A stretch of DNA of 64,000 bases. It comes from Paulownia fortunei (taxonomy: Eukaryota > Streptophyta > Magnoliopsida > Lamiales > Paulowniaceae). Below the pieces are notes generated by a model. The model had not been told where the DNA came from. It was given only the letters and a program-made list of their open reading frames with translations, and made no database searches. The translations under genes were made by a program, and so were the position numbers. The DNA is taken from assembly GCA_019321725.1 (NCBI GenBank), contig CM033115.1, forward strand, positions 14,270,673-14,334,672, read 5' to 3'. How positions within the stretch are numbered: the stretch's first letter is position 1; each line of letters begins with the position of its first letter. Below, piece after piece: positions 1 through 12,640 of the stretch.

Positions 1-599
1 ATCAGTGCTTGAGTGAGACACTGTAGGTTGCTTTTTTAGAAAACCAAGAATTCAAGTTAGAATAAAAAAATTAAAGTTGTCTATAGTTGATGGGCGATTA
101 TCTCAAGTAATATTTTTATAATCGAAGCAATGATCAAATCAGTATTCTTAAAATTAGCGGTTCAATCGGCGGTTGGACCGGTTTAATAAAAATTAATTAT
201 ATTTTTTTATTTTATTATTTAAATTGATAATATAATAGATTAATTATTATACAATACATTTTAAATGTAAAAATAAATAAATAGCTACATAAAAATACAT
301 ATAACAAAACATAAAATTCAAATAATCATATAAATATAACAAAATATCAAATTTAAATCTTTATAAAAATTAAAAATAAAATTAAAAATAAAAATAAAAC
401 TGGTTAAATCAATTTTGGCCGGTTTTGACTGGTTGTAAGCGGTTTTGACCCGTCAAAACTGTTTTTTAGCCTAACCGAACCGAATCGGACCGGCCTTTGG
501 TTTAGGGTTCAATTACCGAACCGGACCGGACCGGCCTTGAACCCTAAACCCTAAACCATCTCAATACGCACCAGAATACGCAATTTCTTGATTTTGGCT
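1..599. repeat. GGTTCGG/CCGGACCGG-rich repeat with a hairpin
   Basis: Non-coding A/T-rich DNA with short blocks built from ACCGG, GGTTTTGAC and CCGAACCG near 150-183 and 410-560. A 14-bp inverted repeat is exact: GGTTTAGGGTTCAA at 499-512 and TTGAACCCTAAACC at 537-550, enclosing a CCGGACCGGACCGGCC-like loop. Such GGTTCGG blocks are common in terminal parts of plant non-autonomous DNA transposons, but I cannot see both ends or a target duplication, so the family is left open. Confidence 0.4.
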
Positions 600-2585
600 C
601 AAAACATATGTAGCCTTTAATAATGAGTACATATGGATAATGAGTATATATGTACAAAAAAACGTTGAATGAGGTATTGCACATTGCAGAAGTAAAAATA
701 AAGCCAATTTGTTTGATTACCCACCTTTATCATTGTCACTATTTTCCTTTTGATACTTTTTCAAACCCCATTTTATTATCAATGAGAGATCTTTAAAGGG
801 TTGGCCCTAGATAATGTACCAATTAATTGATAAGAAATTTGGTTAACATAATTTATAGTTCATGGATAAGGATATTGAGATATAAATACGATAGGCTACT
901 AAAATAAAATAAAACAATTGTCGAATAACCTAAAATATGATACATGTGAGATACAACTATGTAAAGTAAAACATATATATATATATATATATATTTGTAT
1001 AGAAATGAAGTTTCATAATTGCTTCTACTTTAAGAGCACTTTATATATTGTCAGTTTATTTAGGAAAAATGCATAATACCCTCTATACTTTGTTGTAATT
1101 ACAAGAAGCCCTCTCGAGCAAAAAGATATTCAAAATGCTCCTTATGTTAATAAAAAGTGATAAAGCCCCCCTCCATTAAAAATATATTCAAAAAGCTCTC
1201 CATGCTAGTAAAAAGTATGCACACATACTCTTGCATTGACACAACTTAACACCTTTAACTTTAATACTTTAGCACCATTATGCCCTTTTATATTAAACTG
1301 ACGTGTGTTCACATTTCTCGTTATGGAGCCAGTAAGGAGAGGAGAAGAGCCTAGAGTTTACTATGTAGTATTCCTCTAAATCAACACCCAAATTTCAGCA
1401 AATAAAGAAATTAATTATGCCGACCCATTTCCCCATCGGGCATAACTCAAAAATATCTGACCGAAAATCAAGCAATCTTTCAATTAAAAGTGAGAAAAAA
1501 TTACATTATTTTTCAAAAATAGTTGATTTTGAAATACTGAGAGGATGGTGAATGATATCTATTGTTGAAAGTATGCATCATTATCCCAATTTTTAGTTTT
1601 TTTTTTTTATCCCTAAGTTTCACCTTTTTATCTTTATTTTTTAGGTTAGATAATTTTTATAATGATTCTAAAAATAGTTCATGTTATTATCTCTAATTCT
1701 TCGTTCTTTTATTAATTTAGTGCATTTTGATACAATATGATTGAAATTAAATACTTTTTTATATTTGTTCGATTTTTAACTTAATTTGTTAATTCAGTAT
1801 GATGATATGTGTACGCTTGGGTTAGGAAATTCATTTTTTTTATTTTTTTTTGTTCATTTCAAGGTCATGCCCAACGCCCAATTTTCACAAACTTCGAAGT
1901 GGCTGCTAATATTTTTTAATTGTTTTCCTATTCAATCAAATAATCGATGTTTATATCCATGAAAAAGTGATCTAAATTTATAATGTGCTGTATAATATGT
2001 TAGATCTTATAAATCTACCAACACAAATTTAATTGTGTGCCACACTGCTGCAATGTTTCAGATTTAGGTACCTATCAACACAATATAATTATGATATGCA
2101 AGTGTTCAATGAAATTCTTGACTTCAAATAGACATCGGAAAGAAATAACATCCAATATCAATTTTATAGAAATAAAAATTAAAAAATTAAATTGAAATTT
2201 ACTAAAAAGCTCTTAAAATAAAAATGTGTATCTAAAAAACTTATAAAAATATTTTTTAATTCAAATTATCCATTTCACCAATTTTAGCGTTTACTTTATA
2301 CTAACATAACTAATATTTTATTGATTTTAGACTAAATTAGAATAAGAAATTAGTGAATTCGACTTTTATTTTATAGAAAACTTTTCTCTGATTTTCAAAC
2401 TGATAAATTTTATATTGGCGACTTTATGCCACTATAGTAAAGCACTCTGCAATGAAATAAATAGATTTGGACTCAAACAAAACTTTTACTTTTATTTTCA
2501 AATTATTAAAACCATGTGATATCAAGAAATTAAAATTTAAGTTGATAATATTATATATATTTACATTTAGATTTAATAATTGAAA
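600..2585 (+). repeat. Dispersed repeat, copy A
   Basis: Non-coding sequence that matches, in reverse orientation, about 54490-55990 (copy C). From about 1290 on it also matches the end of both palindrome arms (26851-28370 and its mirror, copy B). Shared landmarks are the run around CATTATGCCCTTTT (1269), the block near ATTTCTCGTTATGGAGC (1313) and GTGATCTAAATTTAT (1968). A dinucleotide AT run lies at 972-994. No open frame or LTR ends were identified; it behaves as a repeat family of at least 1.3 kb with copies in both orientations. Confidence 0.6.
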
Positions 2586-3660
2586 CGGTACTTTTTTTAG
2601 TCCTCTAAGTTGGCCCTACTTAAAGATTTAGGCCTTTTATTTTAAAATTTTAAATTTTATAATATAAGTTGAAAAAATTCAGAGATTTAGTCCTCTAACC
2701 TCCTTTTAGACACGAAAATTTTGCAGGCAATTATGCTTTACCATGCGTAATATATTTTAATTTATTAATTTTATATTTTTATTTATTTTTGGAATTATCA
2801 TTGAATTTCAAGATTAAATAAGATTTTTTATTGATAAATATATTAAATATTACCATGTGTCAAATTATAATATTTTGGGAATAAAAATCATATCTTGTAA
2901 ATTATGAGAGTGAATACAATATTTTGATAATTCAAATCACATCTTTTGATTAAGACAATAAATGTCCATCAAATCGTAAAGAACTAATCAAATTTTCTCA
3001 TGTCATCAAGTAAAAATGACAAGAACTCTCTTCCTATAATTATAAATAGGGGTCATCTCCAAAAAGTTAAACACAAGTTGAAAAGAAGAAGAAGTCCACG
3101 GTGTTCAAGGCGAAAAGCATGATGTTCATCGCGGAAGCTATCAAAATTACAAGGTTTAATTAGAGATTAAGTTGTTAAACCCTCAAATTAATGTTATCAA
3201 AGGACAAATCAAATTTAAAGCAGATCAGAGGGTTGATTCCATTAAGAAATTATCAAATCCACAAAGTCAACATTCTTGAACAGATGAATAAGAGAATTAG
3301 TAGAGATTGTATCTACATATTTTTATCAAATTTAATAAAAATTTATTTGTACTATTCTTTTTGTTTATAATTTTTGCAGACAACGAAATTTGTATTACAC
3401 CCTTACAGCAAGTTACACCCCTACAACAGGTAAACTTAATTGGCTATATTGATGTGGACGGGAATTTGGGAAAAATTTAATCTGTAACAAAAATTGTTAA
3501 TTTGGTCACCTATGTGGAAAAATGGGAGGAAAAACTAATCCTAGTTGGCAAATTGAAGGAAAAATTATCTCTCTTTCCCTATTCCTTTCCATCTTCGCCT
3601 GTACATAACACCAAAACCCCCAAAATTAAGCCTCTAGATATGGATTGAAGAAGGAAAGAT
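2586..3660. repeat. Unclassified intergenic sequence with LTR-like promoter
   Basis: No gene is visible. A TATAAATAGG box stands at 3041-3050 and is followed by a leader-like purine-rich stretch, as in a plant LTR promoter. The 5' part (2590-2720) carries phrases of the TTTAGTCCTCTAA kind repeated about 100 bp apart (near 2600 and 2690). LTR termini and primer site were not found, so an LTR origin is only a suggestion. Confidence 0.3.
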
Positions 3661-4036
3661 GCCTTTAGTTTCCTCACCTAGGTTTGTCTATTGCGATTCT
3701 AGAAAAAGAGCTCGACTTCGTACTTCTTGGACCAGTGACACTCCTGATAGAAGATTTCAGGTTGTCAAGATTGGAAAATGAGTTTTGGTTCCCTTTTGTT
3801 GGTTGAAAATCTGAAACTTTGCTTGGGTTCGATTTTTGATTTCTTTCTCCTTGGTGCAGAGAGGTGATGTGACTATTTTTCTTGGGAGAATCCACCTATG
3901 TGCTCGAGGGCAATGAGCATCATACTTGGTTTACGATGCAAAATAGTCATGCTTGTGGATAAAGTGAAAAATCTGGCCAAAGAGAAGCAACAGTTGAAAT
4001 TCCTTCTTGTACTGTTCTGGATTTTTTTTTAATTTT
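3661..4036 (+). pseudogene. GRF-type zinc-finger protein relic
   Basis: The plus strand reads MPLVSSPRFVYCDSRKRARL from 3660 and continues RTSWTSDTPDRRFQ, close to the start of plant GRF zinc fingers (pattern CxC...RTSWTxxNPGRRF). After a short interruption another frame gives GESTYVLEGNEHHTWFTMQN (about 3871-3932), then a charged helix KVKNLAKEKQQLKF and a hydrophobic end LLVLFWIFF before a stop at about 4031. The order GRF finger, coiled coil, C-terminal hydrophobic segment is that of the small proteins annotated like Arabidopsis At4g04775. The second cysteine (CDS for CxC) is lost and at least one frameshift separates the halves. It points toward the Mutator-like transposase downstream, tail to tail, and may belong to the same element. 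Confidence 0.55.
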
Positions 4037-4499
4037 TTGTGATTTAGTTCTTGTTTTAAGAATATAATATTGTTGGTGGATGGAACATTTTATGTAATAT
4101 AGTTGGATTGTTGGTAAATAGAAGTTTAATGTATGTATGTGTGTGTATCTTAGCTTAAGTTAGTTTAATGTATGTATGGGTGTACCTTCAATTTCGTATA
4201 TTTATCCTACTCAAACTTCCTTTTAATGTCACAGAAAATACAACGTTTCTGTCAAACAGAAAAAAAAAAAAAACAAATTGCATTACAAAGCATACCAACA
4301 ATATCACAAAAGATACAACTTTTATGCCAAAGTCATTTAAAAGCATTTAAAATGTCATAATTATCTAACAAGCCTACATAATCATTTCATAATGTATCCA
4401 AAAGCATTCAAAAGTATTTAAAATGTATTAATCATCCAAAAGGCTTCATACATAAGGAACCAACTACTACACATAATGACTGTCGCACATTCTTAACAT
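4037..4499. other. A/T-rich spacer between GRF relic and transposase
   Basis: Simple A/T-rich sequence with a short TATG/GTGT run (4130-4180), a poly-A run at about 4260-4273 and a family of CATTTAAAA/AAAGCATT phrases repeated irregularly from 4330 to 4430. The two overlapping reading frames of about 60 codons here have no recognisable family and are probably chance. Confidence 0.4.
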
Positions 4500-6653
4500 A
4501 GGTTTCTTCCCGTTGTCTTTTAGATCCTCAATTGCATTGTTTTATCTAAAGAGAGTTACTGCCAAGTTGGAGACAGTCATATACTTATTCCCTTATTTCA
4601 TAATGATTGAGCTAGAACTTTGGGTTGGACTGAAAATTGCAACACTTGGGATGAACTTTATTCCAATGAAAGGAATTGGTGCCTTGATGTTTACTCTGGT
4701 GATAGAGATAGACTATCTTTCTTGTTAGAGCTGCTCATACATGGATGGTGCATGCCTAAGTGATGCTTCAACTGGAGTTGAAGATACAGAATTTGGAGTT
4801 GAATATGGTTCTGATGCCATTGGAATTCAAGCATCACCAATTGCTTCATTAACTTGTTACACAATCAAAGCAATTAGATTAAGTGAATTGAAAGTAAATG
4901 CAATAAAAGAAGTTTGTATTTCCTTTGTTATCTTTTCAATTTTTTCTCTTGTTGGTTTAAATGATGTTAGCCTTATAATAAGTTTTTTGCCCTGTTCTAT
5001 AATTAAATGAAATCAATTAAAGTAGTTCAATTTAAAAGCTATTACATCAACTGAGTTGAAGGTAAATGCAATGAAAAAAGTTTGAACTTGCCTTTCTTGT
5101 ACTTCTAGATTCTTGTTTGCTCGATGGTATTTTTTCACTTCCAGTTGCAGTCTGACCCACACTAGCATCATCAGGTTGTTTTTTCCTCCTCACCTAACAT
5201 AAGTTAAACATTAATTTCTTTAGGTTAAAAAAAGATACGAAATATCACAACAAATAATAAAGATATAAAATATACCTGGATTTTTGTGGGCATTTGGGAT
5301 AGATTGTCAATTGTCACCTGACTACACCCCTCACCTTGGTTTGCATTTTCTAGGCAATTTATTACAAGGCAGTATCTTTTATTGTGTCTCACACTACCAT
5401 AAATAGTGTATTTCAATATCTTCTGTTATCTTTTCAACTTGTATGGATTTTTTTTGCTTGGTTGCCTCCTGCTTCTTTTTTTCTACTTATGTTGAATTTC
5501 ATCAGGTTCTCTTCTTCTTGCCTTTGTTGGCCTACCAATAAGCCTACCAAGTTTTGGGGGCATGGGAGGAATGAATTTTGATTGCTTCTACTAATTTCTA
5601 CCATTTATAGGCATAATGACTGGTTCATACACCTTGTTATAAGTCTCCACAAGATAGAAATTGTGAGTATAGTCATAAATATCTCAACCTTGGCAATAAA
5701 TGGCACTTATGACATGCTTACATGGGATTCCAGTCAAATCTCATTTCCTACATCCACGGGTCATTTTCTCCAAGTCCACACTATATTGAGCCCCATCAAA
5801 GCAAGAAATTTGATAATGTTGGTCATTATCTTTGATGGGAATACAGTTTACCAAATTCTCTACATTTTTTCAATTATTTTTTTTTTATTTTTGGACATAA
5901 AATACTTCTCCATTGATTTTTTGCCTATCTCTGTCCTCCTGTATTCTTTTTATGAGATACTCCATAGTCCACTCCAATATAGACAAAAGAGGCTTTCCCT
6001 GGCCTCCAAATTTTATTGTTGAATATTTCACTTACATTGTTCAAGAACATATCAGACTTGGGATAGCAGTTGAAGTGTAACCTACTCCACTATTTTGGTG
6101 GTTTGTCATTGAACCATTCAACTGTCTTCCCATCTAAAGCCCTCAATTCACTCATCATTCTCTTAAATTCATTGACTATTGTGGCCTTAGCTGCTTTTCA
6201 TATTGCAATCTTATATGCTTGACCTCTAAACGCAATACTGTTATGGCCTTAGATGCTTTCCGCACTGCAATCTTATATGTTTGACCTCTAAACCCAATAT
6301 TTTTAAAGTTGTAATGCATGTGCCTTACACAAAACCTATGTTCACAATTAGGGAATATATTATGAAATGCTTAGATCAAGAAATTTTGTTTATCAAACAT
6401 AAAGGTCCACTCATAATCCTTCTCTATGTGCATCTCAATTTTGAAAAAGGTCAAAATCCAATCCCAACTATTCCTATTTTCTTTACTAACCACAGTGTAG
6501 GCAATGGGATAGATGATGTTGTTGGGATCAAGCCCTATTGTTGTTAACAACATTCCCTCATGAGGCCCTTTTAAGTGACATTTATCTACCCCTATTAAAG
6601 GCCTGCAACCAACAAGAAATCCCATTTTCAAGGCATGTAAACTTATTCTCCCC

Positions 6654-6845
6654 ACTACTCTGATCATTTCCTATGATGATAGTGGAACTAGAGTTTGTTC
6701 TTTTTATTTCATCAACATAATCCCACAATAGTGAATACCTAATCTCTCTACTACTCTAAACAGTTCTTATGATGATAGTAGAACCAGGGTTTGTTCTTTT
6801 TATTTCATTAACATAATCCCACAGTAGTGAATAATGTTCAATTGC
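6654..6845 (-). repeat. 96-bp tandem duplication inside the MULE
   Basis: Two adjacent copies begin with ACTACTC at 6654 and 6750, a period of 96 bp (32 codons, so frame-neutral). They share TTTGTTCTTTTTATTTCAT and TAATCCCACA with a few differences. Each encodes, on the minus strand, the DYVNEIKRTNPGSTIIIRTV-like stretch of the transposase. Confidence 0.7.
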
Positions 6846-7687
6846 ATTTCCTTCAAGCATTTCTAAAGCCAATCTTTTTGCCATGTATGCTTGATAATGT
6901 GTAATGTTGTATCTAATGTCCTTTATCACATCAACCTTAAATCCTTTAACATTCTTCATGGGGTGAGACTTAAACTTTTGAAAATATTTCCCACATAACC
7001 AGTTGGACTTTAAGTTTTTACCTGAAAAGTCTGAGGACATATGTGACTAGGAAAATACTCCCTTATTTGAAATGTGTTTTCATTCTTAAGCTTGATTGCA
7101 TGACCTTCCAACCATATTCATTATTAGCACGCTTAACATGTACCATAACTTTGTCATTTTTTGTGATCATTATGTTCTTTTTGTTCTTTATTACATAGGA
7201 GTGTACGAACACCCTAAACTCAAATTTATTACTAAAGATCATACCTAATTTAGATGTAGGATCATGTAGCTGAACTGAGTTAAAAATAAGAAAAGTTGGC
7301 CCATCATTGCCACTAGCAGAGTCCTTACCACTAGGATAATTATCCACTCCAACACATTATTATCTCCACACACATCATGCCCTACTTGTTCTTCAACATT
7401 CTCATCATCTTTATCTACCCACTTAGCATTAGTATCTCTATTATCCTGGTATAGCTTGTCATCATCTTCGTCTACCCCATTATCACTTGCTTCAAACCCC
7501 ATGTCATACTCAATGTCCTCAAAACTATCCCTTTCCCTATCAGCATCATTTTTCTCTTCCCTACCAGCCTCATTTTCTTCTTCTTTATCAACTCATTTAC
7601 ACCCCAGTCTCTCTAGTCTAACCAATCCCATTGACTATGTTCTCCTTTATCCTTTTCACTATGTTCTAACCTATCATTAGTATTGTC

Positions 7688-7783
7688 TTCTTCCCCATCT
7701 ACATCACTATCTTCTTCCCCATTTATTTCACTATTTTCTTCCCTATCTACATCACTAGCTTCTTTCCCATCTATTTCACTATC
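7688..7783 (-). repeat. 24-bp tandem repeat coding acidic octapeptides
   Basis: Four units of 24 bp (7688, 7712, 7736, 7760) of the form TTCTTCCCCATCTACATCAC. On the minus strand they encode eight-residue acidic units alternating between DVDGEE-like and SEINGEE-like. This is the acidic leader of the MULE protein. Confidence 0.7.
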
Positions 7784-7937
7784 CTCTGGTGTTTCCTGGT
7801 CTTTACTTGAACTTGTTTGACTACAAAATAGATCACTACCTCTCTTCTCAATGTATATAATAACTTCTCTAATTTTTTCTGTTTTTATTCACATATTTTA
7901 AGCAATTGAGTGTCACTTTTAACAAGAATAAATAAAT

Positions 7938-10289
7938 TGATAAGTGCATATTTTATATATTTTTATATCAATTCTTTTATATTTTTCTTGCTTTGTTTTT
8001 ATTAATATTGTATTTTTATTAATGTTTTGTGTTTTACAAGAATTTGGGAATCAATGGATAAGAAGAAATCAAAAGGAGCCAAATGAAACTAAAGAAGATA
8101 ACACATTTTGTGAGCAAATTGGGAGATAATATTTTATTGGATCAAAGAAACATCATAATTAGAAAAAAATGACCATTTTTTCCTAAGTCTATGATCAAAA
8201 TATATACAAAAAATCACTTGAATTTTGCAAGTGATTATTGGGCTTACATTAAATTCAAAATTAGTATGTTTCTAGACTTGTGTAGTTTTAATATTTTGTG
8301 CATAACTCCATGCTCAAAATACTTATGAAGCTAAATCTTATTTCATTTAAAAATTAAGAAATAGAATTACAACTTTGCTTTTGGAAACCAATCCAATTTA
8401 GCCTTGATAAATGTAAAAAATTCCTTCAATTGTTTATATTAGAAGAGATCTATTTATATTGACATATCTTCTTAAATCAAGCATAATTTTCTTCCTAGTA
8501 CTTCGAATTACGTGATTCAAATTGAAAAATTAAGCTAACAGACAAAGTTACAACTTTCATGTTTACCACTTTTCCAAATCAACTGATTGGATGGATAAAA
8601 ATGTGTAATAATATTCGGATCTAAGAAGGACATGTGAATTTAGAATGAATTTGGAGCAAATTTGGAGTGATATTTGTAGATGTTAATTTGGGAACTCTTC
8701 TACTATAAATAGAGTAACTTGGATGTCATTTAAAACACATAAAAAATATGAGGGAGAAGAGAGTTTTAGGTTTCAAAAATATATAAGAGAATAATAGGGT
8801 TTTAAAGGGGAGATTCATCTGCCAAATGAATTCATCCATATTGGTGTTCTCATTCCCCTTTTCCCTTTTCAATTCCTTGAATTTCTAATGTTGTTAGTTT
8901 TATTTTTCTTGTTATTTTCAAGTATGCTAGGCTAGATTTACAATTTGGTTAAGGGTGAACATGAATTTGTGCAATTGAGTATTTGATATTATTCCCCACT
9001 TTTCTAATTATGATTGTTTATGCTCTTTTCCCTTTAATTTCTTCATGGTTATTTTTTTGTTTTATTTGGGTGCGCAACCAGGTAGGGTTTGAGAATTACC
9101 TAAACCTATATTAGAATTCTTGATCCGTAATTATCTTAAATTTCTAATCATAAGTAGTGAATTGTGATTAATGATTATGGGATTTTTGTTTAATCATGAT
9201 GTGGAACATAACACAAGTGGAATAATCCGAGCTTGCATGTTTGTTGCTTAGATCAATCTTTCTCATCTTAATGCTTCTGTTAAATTGAATCTAGAGAGAT
9301 TTTTCTAGATTGTTTAATGGTTAGAGAATTAGGTAGAGAGATTGTTATATCTAACAAAAAATAAAGGAAATATTGGGATAACAGAGCTTATTGTTATCTA
9401 TGGTTGATAGTTTCAATAGAAAAATAGGAGTAATATTAATCAATTCACAATTCATTGTCTAATGGTGGAGAATGAAACCATAACCAAAACTTCGTCATTT
9501 TTGTGTCCATTTATTTAATTTTCATTAATTGGTATATTCTCATTTAATTTTATTTTCTACAACTTAGTTAACCAAATCAACCCCCATTTATATTAAGTTT
9601 TCTATTAGTAATAAAAATATACTTAATTTTTCTTCTATTTTATTATGTCTTTTTAAATTTCATTTGACTGTGAAGAAATAGTGAACCTCTTGATAGAGAA
9701 AGAAGAACGATTATAAAATTGCATAACTGATTTAAATATCTTGCATTATTATCTTAATTTATGGTTAAAACCTCTTTGTTTAGTGGCGGTTCTTGATTTA
9801 TGTATCACTAATAACACAACAAATACTTAGGTTCATTTATCTAGACGTCTAGTTCTATTATACCGACTGCAAATATGAAACCCTGATTTATTACAAACAA
9901 ATGTATGCATAAATATTTGATCTCATAAATAAATATTGGAGTTAAAAAATTAATTTTAGTAAGATAATATCATTATCACCTTAATACATGAGCTATTTGA
10001 TAATATCTTCCCATTGTAACCTTAATGGTGTATGGATTCTGATATGATATTTTAAAAAGAGTAATAAATGATCATTCCTCTATAAAAAACTCAAGAGTCG
10101 ATCCCTAATTTTTTGTATTTTATTACTTTGATTTCTTAATTATAACACATTATAGTGAATCGAGTCTTTAGTTATAGAATCAATAACAGATTAATTAGCT
10201 TTGATCTTTGTAGAATCAACTCTTACTCACACTGTAGTTGTAAAATTATTTTAGTAGTAAGGTTCTAATTTGGTATGCTTAACGACACA
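7938..10289 (+). mobile_element. Gypsy-type LTR (5' LTR)
   Basis: The segment starts TGATAAGTGC at 7938 and ends in ...CGACACA/CACA at 10287-10289, a few bases before a tRNA-Asp-like primer site, which sets strand and 3' boundary. A TATAAATA box at 8704-8711 is a plausible LTR promoter. A diverged partial copy lies at about 56270-58050 in the same orientation. The element seems to have landed in or next to the 5' end of the Mutator-like element. No matching 3' LTR was found downstream. Confidence 0.6.
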
Positions 10290-10297
10290 CTAAATTT

Positions 10298-10315
10298 TGG
10301 CGTCATTGCTCGGGA
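10298..10315 (+). other. Primer binding site, tRNA-Asp type (degenerate)
   Basis: TGGCGTCATTGCTCGGGA resembles TGGCGCCGTTGCCGGGGA, the minus-strand primer site complementary to tRNA-Asp in many plant Gypsy elements. It has four mismatches. Its position just after the LTR end supports the LTR call. Confidence 0.65.
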
Positions 10316-10929
10316 CTAAGTGTCTAATTGATTTATTATCATTTTCAAGTTTCCCTTTTATTTTATATATTTGATATTGATAGTTTAATTTGGTTTCTTT
10401 TATTATTATTTTCTTGATACTTTCAGGTTTGTAAATATTTTTTCTTTATAAATATTTTGTGTTTGTTTTCTCTAACCTTTTTTGTTTTGTAGGCTTTTTT
10501 TATATTTTTTTCTTTTCTCGGTTAAGTGGCGGATAACAGTACTCCATGGTTATTGAAGTTAGAATTATCAATTTTTCAAACAACTAGTATAAAAAAATAA
10601 TATTAATGTTAATTTTTTTTGTTGGTTTGCTATCTTTTGTAGATCATGTTGTGGAAAAAAGTTTTATTTCACCATATGCGAGACAAATCCTCATTTATGT
10701 ACTAACACCCAACCAACTGATTGATCAACTTCTAGCATATGTTCCATAACTTAATCCAACCTTGGTTTGTGTGGATTTATCCAACAAGGACAGTAATCGA
10801 AAACGCAAAATAAATTTATCTCTTAGCCGGTGAAATAAATGATTTTGACTAATAGTGTGTATATTGTGTTGTTTCAACTTTATTTTATAATAAATTATAT
10901 TTCAAGTGATATCTTTTAAACTCTACTTT
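10316..10929 (+). mobile_element. Degenerate Gypsy internal sequence
   Basis: T-rich leader-like DNA after the primer site with no long open frame. No zinc knuckle, protease or polymerase motif is visible, so the coding part of the element has been deleted or decayed before the next repeat block begins near 10930. Confidence 0.35.
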
Positions 10930-11631
10930 CTTATTTATTTTCGATATTGGGGATAATGTCTAGATTAACTTGGGAGAGGGATAGTTGATATCATGTCTGA
11001 TGTGTTCAATGTGTGTTTTCATAGTTACTTTTCTAAAAAAAACCTCAAGTGAATTTTTTTTGGGCCTGTTGAAACCATGAAAAATGATAGCAGAGTAAAG
11101 AATAACTTTAATACTCTTGAGACGTACCCCTATTTTTTTTTTGTTTTGGCATAATATGACATATTTGTGAAATTTTTAACTAAAAGTTTGTGCATTGTCA
11201 ATTATTTTTGAGTTGTAGTTGTTCTTCCAACTTCAATGATTAAAATTGAGTATGAATAATATGGTTGTGATTGATGATGGGTGTTGTTTTGGACTTTGAT
11301 GTTGTTTTTTGGTTGGTGTATGATAATTTTATTCAAATCGTTTTGCACATATAGTGAAAATTTATATGTACATTAAATTTCCAATAGCACAACCATTAGG
11401 GCTCTACCTCGTCGGTTTTGATTGACCAAATGCATGAACTTGATTATATTTATGCTTAATAATTATGATATTTGTGATTTAAGCAAGCATAAAAATTAAA
11501 GACATAAGATTTACCCCATATGTGGTATTTTGTATGCGAAATGCATATTTTTATTTGGTGAAACTTAGATGATCCATTAGGGAGAATTTTTTAGCCCAAC
11601 TATTGGCACAAAATTCAACCTGTACTTTGTT
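10930..11631. repeat. Gypsy 3' spacer-like block, inverted at 51110-51860
   Basis: The sequence runs from GGGGATAATGTCTAGATTAA through GGGAGAGGGATAGTTGATAT to CAACCTGTACTTTGTTG. It matches 51860-51110 in reverse complement (for example ATCATGTCTGATGTGTTCAA). The GGGGATAATGT...GGGAGAGGG phrase resembles spacers before the 3' LTR of plant Gypsy elements. No coding content. Confidence 0.5.
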
Positions 11632-12640
11632 GCAAATTTTACAAATGTAAGTGCATGTTATCATTAACAAATAATAAAGTGTTGATGATTGTTAACTAAA
11701 CTCAAATAAACTAAATTAATAATCAAAAGCAATTAAAGATGAAATTCAGTAACTTAAAGAACTAGAGTTTATGATTTCATCATAATTAGTTTGAATTAAA
11801 TAATCTATCTTATCAATCTTAATTTATTTTGCAAGTGATGGTTGAGAATCCATAAATTATCTACTAGCCTCTTTCAAGGTCTAATAGAAATATCATTGAT
11901 TGTTAACCCATTGTATTCCTATGTGAATTATAACAAAACAACTCATTACATGACTACACAAACCATATAGGTATATTCCTATGTCATATGTAATTTATAG
12001 TATTCTTCACAATAAACTAAACACATAATTCACCACATAGATCCTTATAATTAATAAATCATCTAATTAGTGATTAAATAATTAGAAGCATTAAGAATAA
12101 TGAAAAATACTCAACCCAAAAAAATAAATCAAGAATTGAATTGATAAAAATATTCAAAACATTCTAATTAGGTTACATTAAAACTGTAGATAAATTCATG
12201 GTAAAGGAAAAAGAAAAGAAGACACCCTTCGAATCTTAAAGATAAAATCCCCTTCTTGAATCTTCAAGCCCTTGCCTTTATTTTTATCTTTGTTTCTCTA
12301 AATCTCCTCAAGCCCAATAATTCTCAAAATCTTTTTAGGAGTTGGCTTTTATAGTTTTCCACAATTAATGTTCAAAATCCAAGTCAAAATGCGCACTTTC
12401 AGATTTTCGCATCACTTAGTGCCTAGGTTGAGAAGAATGGAACCTAAGCGCCAAACACTCTATCTGTAGCATCTTCAAATGGCCCCTAAACTCGGAAGAA
12501 CAACACCTAGGCACCGTGTGTTCTATTTTTGGCACTTAGACTCTCTGCATCGGCACCTAGGCACCATATGCTCAATTTGCAGCGCCTAAACTCTAGTAGG
12601 ATCGATGATTGATCGGTCACCCCTGGAGAAGACGGAGGAA
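11632..12640. mobile_element. LTR fragment B with GGCGCC-motif cluster
   Basis: It starts with TGTTGCAAATTTTAC, a diverged version of the LTR end TGTTGCGAAAATTCGTG at 48436. It matches about 48375-47400 in reverse complement. Positions 12415-12640 carry a cluster of near-palindromic CCTAGG/CCTAAG motifs related to GGCGCCTAGGCGCC. No reading frame of interest; the short minus-strand frame at 12507-12695 is only this motif cluster translated. Confidence 0.5.

Larger units (their letters stand above)
4500..7850 (-). pseudogene. Mutator-like (MuDR/MULE) transposase, broken
   Basis: Read on the minus strand, the pieces occur in MULE order. An acidic N-terminal region (7850-7400) is followed by the MuDR N-terminal domain (7347-7063, SNKFEFRVFVHSYVIKNKKN), then the helical region (7040-6756, ITHYQAYMAKRLALEMLEG...LWDYVNEIKRTNPG). 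The DDE core start follows (6667-6371, GCRPLIGVDKCHLKGPHEG...DPNNIIYPIAYTVV), with the aspartate of GVDxCHLKG kept. A SWIM zinc finger (about 5770-5640) reads CRK*DLTGIPCKHVISAIYC, then YEPVIMPINGRN. A zinc-knuckle-like GSVRHNKRYC lies near 5390-5360 and a C-terminal tail near 4750 contains APSMYEQL. Several frameshifts and stops break it; two SWIM stops are TGA where tryptophan (TGG) is expected. It cannot encode an active transposase. Confidence 0.85.

Noticed and set aside
541..557. CCCTAAACCCTAAACC resembling plant telomere repeat
   Set aside because: Only about two units, and it forms one half of a local hairpin with 499-512; not a telomeric or interstitial telomere array.
4513..5010. 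Two plus-strand frames of 71 and 89 codons
   Set aside because: The complementary strand reads as the MULE C-terminal tail (APSMYEQL and neighbours), so these are shadows.
5582..6022. Plus-strand frame of 146 codons
   Set aside because: It is the antisense of the MULE SWIM finger and flanking region, which reads as protein on the minus strand.
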